In this document: positions 52,761 through 61,964 of the stretch, piece by piece
Layout of the letters: each line of letters opens with the position of its first letter
Position numbering within the stretch: the first letter of the stretch is position 1
NCBI RefSeq assembly: GCF_007827695.1
Contig: NZ_VITA01000003.1
Span: 1 to 64,000 of the forward strand
Length of the DNA: 64,000 nucleotides
From: Sinorhizobium medicae
GTDB lineage: Bacteria; Pseudomonadota; Alphaproteobacteria; Rhizobiales; Rhizobiaceae
Reading direction: 5' to 3'
The notes under the pieces: model-generated
The model's input: the letters and a program-made list of their open reading frames with translations, nothing else
The model's database searches: none
What the model was told of the DNA's origin: nothing
Made by a program: the position numbers and the translations under genes

Positions 52761-53743
52761 ACTGCTTCCCTCCATGCCTGCTCGCCGGCTTTCCGGCAGG
52801 CGACGGTGCCTGATCCGACCGCACGGAGACGCTGGGGTGCCCGGCACCCCTCATCGCCTATCGGACAGCGCGGCAGGAAAGCGCAGCCGGATGGAGGCCG
52901 CAAAAGCCCCGGCGGGGCGCCATCTATTGCCGTCAGCCGCTCCTCGTCAGCATCGAGCCCTGGTGTCGAGCGTATGAGGCCTTGCGTGTAGGGATGCGAT
53001 GGATTCTCGAATATCGCATCCACCGGACCGGTTTCGACGATCTGGCCCGCATACATGACGGCGACGCGGTGACAAAGTCCCGCGACGATGCCGAGGTCGT
53101 GGGTAATCAGAACGATGGCGAGTCCCATCTTCTCCTGCAATTCCGCCAGTAGCTCGAGGATCTGGGCCTGGATCGTCACGTCAAGAGCCGTCGTCGGCTC
53201 GTCGGCAATCAGAAGCTTGGGCTCGCAGGCTATTCCCATGGCGATCATGACGCGCTGTCGCATGCCGCCGGAAAACTCGTGCGGATATTGACCAAGCCTC
53301 CGCTCTGCTCCCGCGATGCCGACGGCCGAAAGCAGTTCCGCCGCCCGCTGTCGCGCCGCTCGCCTGTCAAACCCCATATGGAGTTCGACCACTTCGGCGA
53401 TTTGGGCGCCGATTGTCATCAGCGGATTGAGGGATGTCATCGGGTTCTGGAAGATCATGGTGATCTCCCTGCCCCAGATCCCGCGTGCTGCACGGGTGAC
53501 ATCGACCCCGGCGAGCGGTTGTCCCTGCCAGAGAATTTCGCCGCCAGAGATACGGCCCGGCACGTCGATAAGCCCCATCACTGCCTGCGCCGTCACGCTC
53601 TTGCCCGAGCCGGACTCGCCGACAATGCCGAGCGTTTCGCCCGGCGCGACCGAGAGGGATACCCCGCGCAAGGCCTGAACGGTGCCGGCGCGCGTATCGA
53701 AACAGACATGCAGATTGTCGATCTCGAGCAGAGGCATGGTCAT
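52757..53743 (-). CDS. Dpp/Opp-type ABC ATPase (DppD position)
   Basis: A 328-residue ATPase with Walker [16 protein letters not shown], signature [15 protein letters not shown] and Walker [13 protein letters not shown]. The C-terminal oligo_HPY Cys cluster is [14 protein letters not shown]. It starts on a four-base overlap with the permease gene. Confidence 0.93.
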   Translation of the reverse strand: MTMPLLEIDNLHVCFDTRAGTVQALRGVSLSVAPGETLGIVGESGSGKSVTAQAVMGLIDVPGRISGGEILWQGQPLAGVDVTRAARGIWGREITMIFQNPMTSLNPLMTIGAQIAEVVELHMGFDRRAARQRAAELLSAVGIAGAERRLGQYPHEFSGGMRQRVMIAMGIACEPKLLIADEPTTALDVTIQAQILELLAELQEKMGLAIVLITHDLGIVAGLCHRVAVMYAGQIVETGPVDAIFENPSHPYTQGLIRSTPGLDADEERLTAIDGAPPGLLRPPSGCAFLPRCPIGDEGCRAPQRLRAVGSGTVACRKAGEQAWREAV

Positions 53744-54708
53744 GCACCCACCCTCCGCCGGGCGCGGCGCCGCTTCGCCGTCTCGGCGCGCGCAAAACGC
53801 TTCTCGCGTTCCTCGGGATCGGTCGTCACCCTCAGCCAGTTGGCAAAAAGATTGATGGACAGCACTGTCACGACGATCGCAAGGCCGGGAAAAGTCACGA
53901 GCCACCACGCGATGAACAGGTAATCGCGTCCCGAGGCGACGTCGAGGCCCCACGAGGTCGCCGGTGGCTGAACGCCGAAGCCGAGGAACGACACAGCCGC
54001 TTCCGCCAGCACGATATTGGTGAACTCCAGGATCGCAAGCGTCAAAAGCGGAGAGACGATGTTCGGCAGGATATGCCTGAAGATCACCCGTGCGGGGCGA
54101 CAGCCGATCACTTCAGCGGCCTCGACATAAGGGGTCTGACGGGTCGACGAGACAATGCCGCGCACCAGCCGGGCATAGACCATCCAGTTCGTCACCGACA
54201 GGACCGCAACAAGCGTCCAGACGCCGGGCCCGAGAACCGCGACGACGAGCAGGATGAGAAGGATTCCGGGGAAGCTGACCTGGATGTCGACCAGACGCAT
54301 CAGGACCGAATCCGTGCGCCCCCCGATGAATCCGGCCCATAGGCCGACGACTGTCCCGAGCGTCGCCGCCAGAAGACAGGTGACGGCGCCGATCGTCAGC
54401 GTCGCCCTTGCGCCCCAGATGATGCGGGACAGGACGTCGCGGCCGAGATTATCAGTTCCGAGCAGGTGTTCCCACGTGCCGCGCGCCATCCAGACGGGCG
54501 GCTTCAGCCGGGCCATGATCGACTGCGCGGCCGGATCGTACGGTGCGACAAGGGGAGCGAACAGGGCCAGGAACACAATGAGCAGGATGAAGGCAAGGCC
54601 GATGGCGGCGGCCTTGTCGTGCAGGAGTTCCGAGATCGCGCTGCGTGGCGCGCTCGTGGTGGCAGGGATGGGTGGCGTGAGTGACGCCGTGAAATCGGAG
54701 GCGGCCAT
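53740..54708 (-). CDS. Dpp/Opp-type ABC permease (DppC position)
   Basis: A 322-residue permease. The N-terminal LLGTDNLGRDVLSRIIWGAR signature and the EAA-type loop PYVEAAEVIGCRPARVIFRHILPN are typical. The tail is rich in Arg and Lys. The ATG at 54708 overlaps the previous stop by one base. Confidence 0.93.
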   Translation of the reverse strand: MAASDFTASLTPPIPATTSAPRSAISELLHDKAAAIGLAFILLIVFLALFAPLVAPYDPAAQSIMARLKPPVWMARGTWEHLLGTDNLGRDVLSRIIWGARATLTIGAVTCLLAATLGTVVGLWAGFIGGRTDSVLMRLVDIQVSFPGILLILLVVAVLGPGVWTLVAVLSVTNWMVYARLVRGIVSSTRQTPYVEAAEVIGCRPARVIFRHILPNIVSPLLTLAILEFTNIVLAEAAVSFLGFGVQPPATSWGLDVASGRDYLFIAWWLVTFPGLAIVVTVLSINLFANWLRVTTDPEEREKRFARAETAKRRRARRRVGA

Positions 54709-55637
54709 CAGTTCAGTTCCATCCTCGGATCCACCGCCTTCGACAGGATGTCGAGCACGATGCCGATCAATACGATCAGGAACGCTATGACGAAGACGAT
54801 GGCCTGCATCAGAAACAGGTCGCCGCGCTGGATAGCCTGCACAGCCGTGAGGCCCAGTCCGGGCCATGCGAACACCGTCTCGACCACGACGGTATAGCCG
54901 GAGAGCGTGGAAATCAGCTCCCATCCGGAAATGGAGAGAAAGGGAACAAGGATGTTGCGCAAGGTATGGACGCGCAGGATCCGCGTTAGCCCGAGACCCT
55001 TCGCCCGCGCCGTCTTGACGTAGGGCTTGTTGAGCTCATCGATCATCGACGCGCGCACCATCATCGTGAAGCGCGCAAGCGGCGTCAGCGACAGGGTCAG
55101 GGCAGGCAGAACAAGATGCGCGGCCGTGCCCATGCCGGAGGTCGGCAGCCATTTGAGCGTGACCGCGAAGATCACGATGGCGACGAGGCCAAGCCAAAAT
55201 TGCGGCATCGCAAGCCCGAGAAGTCCGACCGACATCGTCAGCCGATCGACCAATCCGCCTGGCCGCAGCGCCGATACGGCGCCAAGAGGGATCGATAGCA
55301 TGACCGCCGCGCCGAGCCCTGCCGCGATCAGCAGCAGCGTGTTCGGCAAGCGCTCGAATACGACCTCTATAGCAGGGCGCCGCTGCCAAAGACTGTTTCC
55401 GAAGTCCAGTGTGGCGATATCCCCGACGAACCGCAAGAATTGCGTGACGATCGGCTGATCCAGGCCGATCTGCTGGGCAAAGGCAGCCCGTTGCGCCTCC
55501 GTCGCGCTGAGCGGCAGCATCAGTGCGACTGGATCGCCCACCAGCCGTGTCACGACGAAAACAGTCGCTGTCACGCCGAAAACGACGAGTATCCCCTGGA
55601 ACAGGCGGCGGACGATGAATTCCAACATATGAGGCAT
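54708..55637 (-). CDS. Dpp/Opp-type ABC permease (DppB position)
   Basis: A 309-residue permease with the family start FIVRRLFQGILVVFGVTATVF and DFGNSLWQRRPAIEVVFERLPNT. The coupling loop is PYVKTARAKGLGLTRILRVHTLRN. Either 55637 or 55628 (MLEFIV) may be the start. With DppC, D, F and two binding proteins it completes a peptide/nickel-type importer. Confidence 0.93.
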   Translation of the reverse strand: MPHMLEFIVRRLFQGILVVFGVTATVFVVTRLVGDPVALMLPLSATEAQRAAFAQQIGLDQPIVTQFLRFVGDIATLDFGNSLWQRRPAIEVVFERLPNTLLLIAAGLGAAVMLSIPLGAVSALRPGGLVDRLTMSVGLLGLAMPQFWLGLVAIVIFAVTLKWLPTSGMGTAAHLVLPALTLSLTPLARFTMMVRASMIDELNKPYVKTARAKGLGLTRILRVHTLRNILVPFLSISGWELISTLSGYTVVVETVFAWPGLGLTAVQAIQRGDLFLMQAIVFVIAFLIVLIGIVLDILSKAVDPRMELN

Positions 55638-55704
55638 TCCTGTAATCGAGGCGACCCCTGCCGCGAAACGAACCCGCGGCAGGGGCGAACTCCTGCGGAC
55701 GGCG

Positions 55705-57192
55705 CTATTCGGTGACCTTCATTTCGCTCACCATCATCTTCGCGTCGACACGTGGCTGCCATTCCATTCGTTCCGACATTCCGTAGATGTCCTGAAGATT
55801 AAACAGCGGCACCGTGTAGTTCAGGTCATGCCCCTTCTTCTGGATCTCGTCGTAAAGCGCCTTGCGTTTGGCCGTATCCGTTTCGAGGCGCGCCGCCTCG
55901 ATCAAGGTGGCCATCTCGGCGTCCGAATTCGAGGCCGCAGCACCGTCCTTGTGGTAGATGAAGGACATTTCCCGCTCGGCATCGAGCAGCTCGTTGGAAT
56001 TGGCGATGAAGATCGCGTCGGGACGGGGCCCGTCGCCCATCAGGCTGTCGAGATATTGCGAGAACTCCTGTATGTCGGTCGTGACGTTCAGTCCGGTCTC
56101 GGCCCAGTAACCCGCAACTGCCTCGATCTGCTCACGGTCCTTCAGCCAGCGGCCGGATTCGCCGACGACGACGAGAGGCTTGCCCTCGGCGCCTGCCTCC
56201 TTGATCAGCGCCCGCGCCTTCTCGATGTCGTAGGGATAATGCTCCAGCTTTTCGTTGAAGCCAAAGGCGGCCGGATTGATATGCGACCCTTTGGCGATCG
56301 TCGCGTAACCCATGAAAAGGCCCTCGACCATGGCCTTGCGGTCGATGGCGAGGTTGAGCGCCTCGCGTACCTTGGGGTCTTTCGTTACCTCATTGTCCGT
56401 GCCCAGAACAAAGACGGATGTCTCGAGGCCAGGAACGGCGGCGAACTTCGGCACATTCGTCGTGAACTCCGGCAGAAGGTTCGTAATCACGTCGAATTCG
56501 CCGGAAAGCAGTCCGGAAAGGCGCGTGCCCGGCTCCGTCACGAAGCGGTAAGTGACGTCGTCGATCTGCGGTTCCCCTCCCCAGTATTCGCTGTTCGCGA
56601 CGAGCTTCAGGTCCGTGCCCCGGTTCCAGCTTTCGAACTTGTAAGGGCCTGTCCCGACCGGCGCACCGGCAAGATCGCCGTCCTTGGAATAGCCCGGCGC
56701 GATCATCTTCATCCAGTACATGCGCGAAGGCAGGATCGGATCCGGGCCTGTCGTGACAAGGTTGACGGTCAGGTCATCGACCTTTTCGGCCGCCTTGATC
56801 GTGCCGAAATACGCCATCTGCTCGGAATTGTTCGCGGGATCAATTACACGCGCGACGGAAGCGACCACTGCATCGGCATTGAAGGGTTCGCCGTTGTGGA
56901 ACTTGACGCCCTCCCGCAATTCGAACTGCCAGGTCGTGGCATCGACCTGTTTTGGAGCCTCCGCGGCAAGGCCCGGCACGAGTTCGCCGGTCGGCGTCCG
57001 TGCCATCAGCGTCTCATAGATGTTGTCGTTGACCTGCCGCTCGCCGCCGTCATCCCTGAGCTGCGGGTCGAGCGTCGAAGGCTCCGACCCGATGGCGATG
57101 GTGATGGATTGGGCCCATGCGGGCGAAGAGGCAAGTGTGGATGCCAGCAGCATCGCAACGCCGGCAGTCATTCTCCGGATCTTCTTCTTCAT
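55705..57192 (-). CDS. peptide-type ABC binding protein 1
   Basis: A 495-residue periplasmic SBP_bac_5 protein with a Sec signal (GVAMLLASTLASSPAWAQ). The body starts ITIAIGSEPSTLDPQLRDDG. It is closely paralogous to the protein at 58810 and exactly the same length. It lies 16 bases after the amidase gene and directly before the permeases. Confidence 0.93.
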   Translation of the reverse strand: MKKKIRRMTAGVAMLLASTLASSPAWAQSITIAIGSEPSTLDPQLRDDGGERQVNDNIYETLMARTPTGELVPGLAAEAPKQVDATTWQFELREGVKFHNGEPFNADAVVASVARVIDPANNSEQMAYFGTIKAAEKVDDLTVNLVTTGPDPILPSRMYWMKMIAPGYSKDGDLAGAPVGTGPYKFESWNRGTDLKLVANSEYWGGEPQIDDVTYRFVTEPGTRLSGLLSGEFDVITNLLPEFTTNVPKFAAVPGLETSVFVLGTDNEVTKDPKVREALNLAIDRKAMVEGLFMGYATIAKGSHINPAAFGFNEKLEHYPYDIEKARALIKEAGAEGKPLVVVGESGRWLKDREQIEAVAGYWAETGLNVTTDIQEFSQYLDSLMGDGPRPDAIFIANSNELLDAEREMSFIYHKDGAAASNSDAEMATLIEAARLETDTAKRKALYDEIQKKGHDLNYTVPLFNLQDIYGMSERMEWQPRVDAKMMVSEMKVTE

Positions 57193-57208
57193 TTTAGTTC
57201 CCCTATTC

Positions 57209-58642
57209 TTATTCAGGTTTCACATGGTTCCATCGTTCCATCGGGGCGCTCCCCGTTGGAAAGGCAAGGCTTGCGGCGTTTCCGAAGTCCGGAGGAGTTC
57301 CAGCCGCAAATCGCGATGGATCCGCCCTCTCGTAATTCTCGGCAATGTCGAGCAGCCGATGCTCCGAGCCCGGCACGCCCATGATCTGCACACCAATCGG
57401 CATCCCTTCGCTCGAAACACCGGCCGGAAAGGCGAGAGCGGGAAAACCTGTATAATTGGCAACGATATTCGGAATTGGCTCCTTCATGAAATAGAAGGAA
57501 TCGACCGACGCAAGCGGTCCCGGTGGCGCGAGCGCGCCGGCGACCAGCAGGCAATCGACGCTTGAGATAGCATCGAAGAGCCGCCGCGTCAGAACAGGGC
57601 GCAGACGTTCGGCAAGCCGGTAGTCTTCGGCCGTTATCCCTTCGCCGACAAGGGCGCGAGCACGGAATATCGCGCCGAACTTGTCCCAGGCCGCACGGAC
57701 GGAAGCGGCATGTTCTGCAGCAATCTCGGCCATCATGAGGATGGTGGCCGGGGCATGAAAGTCGTCCAGCGAAGGAAGCTCGAGTGGAACGATCTCCGCG
57801 CCTTCCGACCGGGCGACGTCGATGGCGCCCTCAAGGCCCGTCTGCACATCCGGATGCATCAGTGGTCCAACACCCCAATCATCCGACGGGACACCGATCC
57901 GCAAACCGTGCAGGGACCCCGAGCACGGTGGGCCGGGGCTGCGCCCGGCCATGACGTCGAAGAGGATGCGGGTATCGTCGGCGGTCCGGGCGACCGGCCC
58001 GACGTGGTCCATCGTGGCCGCAAGTATGGCGATGCCGTCGAGCGGCAGCGTGTCGCGACCGGGCTTCAGGCCGAAGACGCCGCACATAGTTGCCGGAAGC
58101 CGGATCGAACCGGCCGTGTCGGTCGCCAGCGATCCAAGACAGAGACCGGCCGCCACCGTGACGCCGGACCCGCTCGACGATCCACCGGGAAAGCGGTCGC
58201 GATTCCAAGGGTTGCGGGCCGGCGGATAAGGCAGATCGAAGGACGGGCCGCCGAAAGCAAGCTCATGGCAGTTGGCCTTGCCGAGCGCAATTCCGCCTGC
58301 AATCTTCATGCGGGCGACGACGGTCGCATCGGTTGAGGCCATGCGCCCTGCCCGCGACGCCGAGGCCCCCGCGGAGGGAAGGCCGGCGACATCGGCTATA
58401 TCTTTGATCGAGAGCGGAATGCCGGCAAGGGCGCCCGCCTCTCCTCCGGCAGCAAGTTGCTTGTCCAGGTCGCGCGCGGCCTCCATCGCTGTCTCGGGTG
58501 CCGGTACGTTGAACCCGCAGATTGCATCATCGAAGGCCATGATCCGGTTAAGGAAATAGCTTGTCACTTCGACAGCGGAGATCTTCCGCGACCGAACCAT
58601 CGCAGCAAGTTTCCTTATCGGCAAGGTTTCAAGCACAGTCAT
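57209..58642 (-). CDS. amidase (amidase signature family)
   Basis: A 477-residue AS-family amidase with the Ser-Ser-Lys triad: Lys in GIPLSIKDIAD near residue 85, the cis-Ser in PGGSSSGSGVTVAAG near 160, and the nucleophile Ser in TDTAGSIRLPA. It hydrolyses an amide, probably releasing ammonia or an amine from the imported compound. The start at 58642 overlaps the small gene at 58629 by 14 bases. Confidence 0.92.
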   Translation of the reverse strand: MTVLETLPIRKLAAMVRSRKISAVEVTSYFLNRIMAFDDAICGFNVPAPETAMEAARDLDKQLAAGGEAGALAGIPLSIKDIADVAGLPSAGASASRAGRMASTDATVVARMKIAGGIALGKANCHELAFGGPSFDLPYPPARNPWNRDRFPGGSSSGSGVTVAAGLCLGSLATDTAGSIRLPATMCGVFGLKPGRDTLPLDGIAILAATMDHVGPVARTADDTRILFDVMAGRSPGPPCSGSLHGLRIGVPSDDWGVGPLMHPDVQTGLEGAIDVARSEGAEIVPLELPSLDDFHAPATILMMAEIAAEHAASVRAAWDKFGAIFRARALVGEGITAEDYRLAERLRPVLTRRLFDAISSVDCLLVAGALAPPGPLASVDSFYFMKEPIPNIVANYTGFPALAFPAGVSSEGMPIGVQIMGVPGSEHRLLDIAENYERADPSRFAAGTPPDFGNAASLAFPTGSAPMERWNHVKPE

Positions 58643-58817
58643 GGCCGATTTCGTCCTGTATCTGCCTTTCGGCGACACGGCGTGCCCGCAACGCCACGTC
58701 GTCGAGTATCGCGAGGCCGCGGGCAAACTCCGCGATCTCGATCTCAGAGGCCCCATCGGGCAACCTGACCTTCGAGACCGCCCTCAATTGCGGCTCGATC
58801 TTGTCGCCATCATTCAT
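58629..58817 (-). CDS. small AtzG/GatC-like amidase partner
   Basis: A 62-residue helical protein (SEIEIAEFARGLAILDDVAL) that ends inside the amidase start. AtzG and GatC are small helical subunits encoded beside amidases of this class and needed for stability; this protein has similar size and place, but the match is weak. It also overlaps the end of the binding-protein gene at 58810, so all three are translationally coupled. Confidence 0.65.
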   Translation of the reverse strand: MNDGDKIEPQLRAVSKVRLPDGASEIEIAEFARGLAILDDVALRARRVAERQIQDEIGHDCA

Positions 58818-60297
58818 TGACCTTCATTTCCTTGACGATGATCTTTGCATCGACCCGCGGCTGCCATTCCATCCTTTCGGACATGCCATAGATGTCCTGG
58901 TGGTTCAAAAGCGGCACGTCGTAGGCTTCCTCATGCAGCTTCTTCGTGATGGCGGCATAGGCGGCCTTTCGCTTTTCCACATCGACCTCCGAACGCGCTG
59001 CACGGATTGCCTCGCCTAGCGCCTTGTCGCTGTTCGAGGCTCCACCCTGACCCGGTTCGTAAGCGAATGCCATTTCACGATCGGCGTCGAAAAGCTCGTT
59101 CGAGTTGAGGACGAAATAGCTGTCAGGCCGATTGCCCATGTCGAAGATCCTGTCGAGATAGACCGAGAATTCGAGGATCTCGACATTCACCTTCAGTCCG
59201 ACCTCGGTCCAATAGGCGGCAACCGCCTCGATCAATTCCCGATCCTTCAGCCAGCGCCCCGCCTCGCCCACGAGATTGATCGTCGTCCCCGTCGCTCCCG
59301 CTTCCTCGATCAGCTTTTTCGCACCGGCTGGATCGTAAGGCCAGCTTTCCAGACCATCGTTGTAGCCGAACGCGCCCGGCAGGACGAGTTGCCCCTTCGT
59401 CACCTTTGCATTCCCGGCAAACAGGCTTTCCGCAAGGCTCCCGCGATCGATCGCCATGTTGAGCGCCCGACGCACCCGCACATCCTTCACAGCCGGATTG
59501 TCTACGCCGAGGATGATCACCGAGGTATCGAGCCCGCTTACAGACTTGGCCTGCGGCACGGAACCGGCAAATTCGGGAAGGAGATTGACGATGACGTCGA
59601 ATTCACCGGCCATGAGACCGGAAAGCCGCGTGCCCGCCTCGGTAACGAAGCGGTAGGCCACTTCGTCGATCTGCGGCTCACCACCCCAGTAATCGGGGTT
59701 GACGGTCAGCGTGATACTGTTTCCGCGGTCCCAGTTGCCGAATCTGTACGGCCCGGTCCCGACCGGCTTCTCAGCGATGGCGGCGTCCTTCGAATAGCCG
59801 GCAGGGATCATCTTCAGCCAGTACATCCGGGCTGGTAGGATCGGGTCGGGGGCGGACGTGATGATGCGGACAGTGCGCTCATCGATTTTTTCGGCACCCG
59901 AAAGCGGACCGAGATACGCCATCTGCTCCGAACTGTTCGCCGGATCGATCACCCGCTGCACCGAGGCCACGACGGCATCGGCGTTGAACGGCTCGCCATT
60001 ATGGAACTTGATGCCTTCACGGAGTTTGAACTGCCAGGTCCTCGCATCCACCTGCGTCGGCGCTTCTGCGGCAAGGCCCGGCACGAGTTCGCCGGTGGCA
60101 GTGCGCGCCATCAGCGCTTCGTAGATATTGTCGTTGACCTGTCGCTCACCTCCGTCATCGCGGAGCTGAGGGTCGAGGGTCGAGGGCTCCGAGCCGATCG
60201 CGACGGTGATCGACTGCGCCCAGGATGCCGAAGTTGAAAGAGTGGACGCGAACAGGACGGCAAGGCCGGCGGCCAGCCCCAAAATTCTTGAGTTCAT
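58810..60297 (-). CDS. peptide-type ABC binding protein 2
   Basis: A 495-residue SBP_bac_5 protein with a Sec signal (GLAAGLAVLFASTLSTSASW). It shares long stretches with the protein at 55705, such as IGSEPSTLDPQLRDDGGERQ and QDIYGMSERMEWQPRVDAK. The real start at 60297 replaces a longer open frame. It lies between the oxidase genes and the amidase. Confidence 0.93.
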   Translation of the reverse strand: MNSRILGLAAGLAVLFASTLSTSASWAQSITVAIGSEPSTLDPQLRDDGGERQVNDNIYEALMARTATGELVPGLAAEAPTQVDARTWQFKLREGIKFHNGEPFNADAVVASVQRVIDPANSSEQMAYLGPLSGAEKIDERTVRIITSAPDPILPARMYWLKMIPAGYSKDAAIAEKPVGTGPYRFGNWDRGNSITLTVNPDYWGGEPQIDEVAYRFVTEAGTRLSGLMAGEFDVIVNLLPEFAGSVPQAKSVSGLDTSVIILGVDNPAVKDVRVRRALNMAIDRGSLAESLFAGNAKVTKGQLVLPGAFGYNDGLESWPYDPAGAKKLIEEAGATGTTINLVGEAGRWLKDRELIEAVAAYWTEVGLKVNVEILEFSVYLDRIFDMGNRPDSYFVLNSNELFDADREMAFAYEPGQGGASNSDKALGEAIRAARSEVDVEKRKAAYAAITKKLHEEAYDVPLLNHQDIYGMSERMEWQPRVDAKIIVKEMKVNE

Positions 60298-60352
60298 CTG
60301 TGTTCCCCCTTGTTTTGCGCCCTCGATAGGCCAAGGGCAAAAGCGTAAGCGA

Positions 60353-61714
60353 TCATGCCGAGATTCCTTCGATGTGCCGTTCTGTGCGGGTGTCATCGTA
60401 GATGCCAGCGTTTGCGAGCGAGGATAGAGCCACGGGCCGCAACGGCCAACGGCAAACGCCCGTTTCGGCGAAGTCTGGCGGAGAGGCTGGCACTCCCGCT
60501 GACCGACGCAGTTCGGACATCAGGGAAAGCGCCCATTCGGAACAGAAGCGTCCCTGGCACGCGCCCATACCGAATCGCCCGTTGAGCCGCAATTCTCGTG
60601 CTGAAACAGCGTCAGGCCCGGCCAGCTGCTCCTTTAAGTGGCCGATCGTCCGGCCCTCGCAACGACAGATCACGGTTTCGTCGGGACAGTCCCTCAGCAC
60701 CGTCGCGCCTTGGGCCGGCGCGAAAATGCGGGAAAGCCTGTGCTGCAGGGCGCGGTGGCGTCGCATGGCGCTCCGGCTGCCGCATGACGGTCGCCCTTCC
60801 AGCCGGGCTGCGGCTTCGCGGCCCGCTTCGGCTCCATCCGCTTCGGCGGCATGCGCTCCGAGGACTTCGCGCAGATCGCCTGCCCGCAAGATGACGAGCC
60901 CTGACGGGGGATCGGCCGTCAGACCGAAATCGTTCGCACGCAGCCCGTCATGAAGCCCGATACGGTCGACCTCGAACCGCTCCTCCCGTCCGTCTGGTGC
61001 ACGCAGCCTTGCGCTAAGCATGTCGGCGGATTGGGTAATCTCCGTCAGGCGCGTGCCGCGCCGCCACAGAAAGCGGCGGAGAAGGACCGGCATCATCAGG
61101 ACAGCCATATCCGGAAGGATGAATGGATGGGTCAGCAGACGGGTCGCTGCCAGGGGCCGCGAAACGGGATCTCCCTCCTCGACGACCGCCACGGGCGGAT
61201 TGCCGGCTGCCGTCATTTGTGCGGCCAGTGCGAGCAGCAAAGGGCCGCTTCCCGCAAGCAGGACGCGTCCCTCCGGCACCCGGCCCTCTTTCAGCATCAC
61301 TTGGAGACCGCCTGCTGCAGCGACGCCCGGCAAGTGCCAGCCCGGCCGGGGCCTCACCCGCTCCACAGCCCCACAGGCCAGGATCAGGGCGCGTGGCCGG
61401 CGGACCTCGACTTTTCCCGCTGCCCGGTCATCGATCAGAACGGCGCCGGTGCTGTCAATTCCCACAAATGCCCTGCGTGTCCGGACTTCCACGCGCGAGG
61501 CGGAAAGTTTCGCTGACAGAGACTGCCAGCGGCGCGCAAGCGACGGCAAAGCCGCTACCGGTGCCGCGCCCTCGGCGGGCTGACGATGGATGGCGCCGCC
61601 AAGCGCCGGCCTCTGCTCGCAAAGCACCACCGAGAGTCCTGATTTCGCGGCTTCGACGGCTGCCGACACGCCGGCCGGTCCACCGCCGACGACGATGATG
61701 TCAGCCTCACGCAT
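60353..61714 (-). CDS. opine-oxidase-like alpha subunit (FAD/NAD-binding, BFD-type Fe-S)
   Basis: A 453-residue flavoprotein of the HcnB/OoxA/hydroxyproline dehydrogenase alpha type. The FAD site is VVGGGPAGVSAAVEAA near residue 8. A second dinucleotide fold is VLLAGSGPLLLAL near 150. The C-terminal cluster region is ICRCEGRT with GMGACQGRFC, a BFD-like [2Fe-2S] site. It forms a complex with the two genes before it and oxidises an N-substituted amino acid or amine. Confidence 0.88.
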   Translation of the reverse strand: MREADIIVVGGGPAGVSAAVEAAKSGLSVVLCEQRPALGGAIHRQPAEGAAPVAALPSLARRWQSLSAKLSASRVEVRTRRAFVGIDSTGAVLIDDRAAGKVEVRRPRALILACGAVERVRPRPGWHLPGVAAAGGLQVMLKEGRVPEGRVLLAGSGPLLLALAAQMTAAGNPPVAVVEEGDPVSRPLAATRLLTHPFILPDMAVLMMPVLLRRFLWRRGTRLTEITQSADMLSARLRAPDGREERFEVDRIGLHDGLRANDFGLTADPPSGLVILRAGDLREVLGAHAAEADGAEAGREAAARLEGRPSCGSRSAMRRHRALQHRLSRIFAPAQGATVLRDCPDETVICRCEGRTIGHLKEQLAGPDAVSARELRLNGRFGMGACQGRFCSEWALSLMSELRRSAGVPASPPDFAETGVCRWPLRPVALSSLANAGIYDDTRTERHIEGISA

Positions 61715-61964
61715 CCCCGTCCTCCAGCGCCGTCACGATCATTCCGGCATGGACCGGTTCGAGGCAGGCCTCCGTTGTGCGCCCATCCACGCGCACGAGA
61801 CAGCACTGGCAGGCACCGATGCCGCAGAAATAACGGGTTTGCGAACCGGCATTATCCTTTCCGAACCCATGGATGTTGGCGCCGGAAAGAGCGGCCGCAA
61901 CGCTTTCGCCTGCACGAAACGGCACCTCGATACCCTGCCAGAAAAAGGTTCGGACGGCTGTCAT
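61707..61964 (-). CDS. opine-oxidase-like gamma subunit, 2Fe-2S ferredoxin
   Basis: An 85-residue 2Fe-2S protein. The cluster motif is YFCGIGACQCCLVRVDG plus a distant Cys in TEACLEP. It links the alpha and beta subunits of HcnA/OoxC-type complexes. Overlaps both neighbours by a few bases (four with beta, eight with alpha). Confidence 0.9.
   Translation of the reverse strand: MTAVRTFFWQGIEVPFRAGESVAAALSGANIHGFGKDNAGSQTRYFCGIGACQCCLVRVDGRTTEACLEPVHAGMIVTALEDGDA

Noticed and set aside
55828-57384. 518-residue plus-strand frame opposite the first peptide-binding protein
   Set aside because: No domain is seen and a similar shadow appears opposite the paralogous gene, so it only mirrors the real coding strand.
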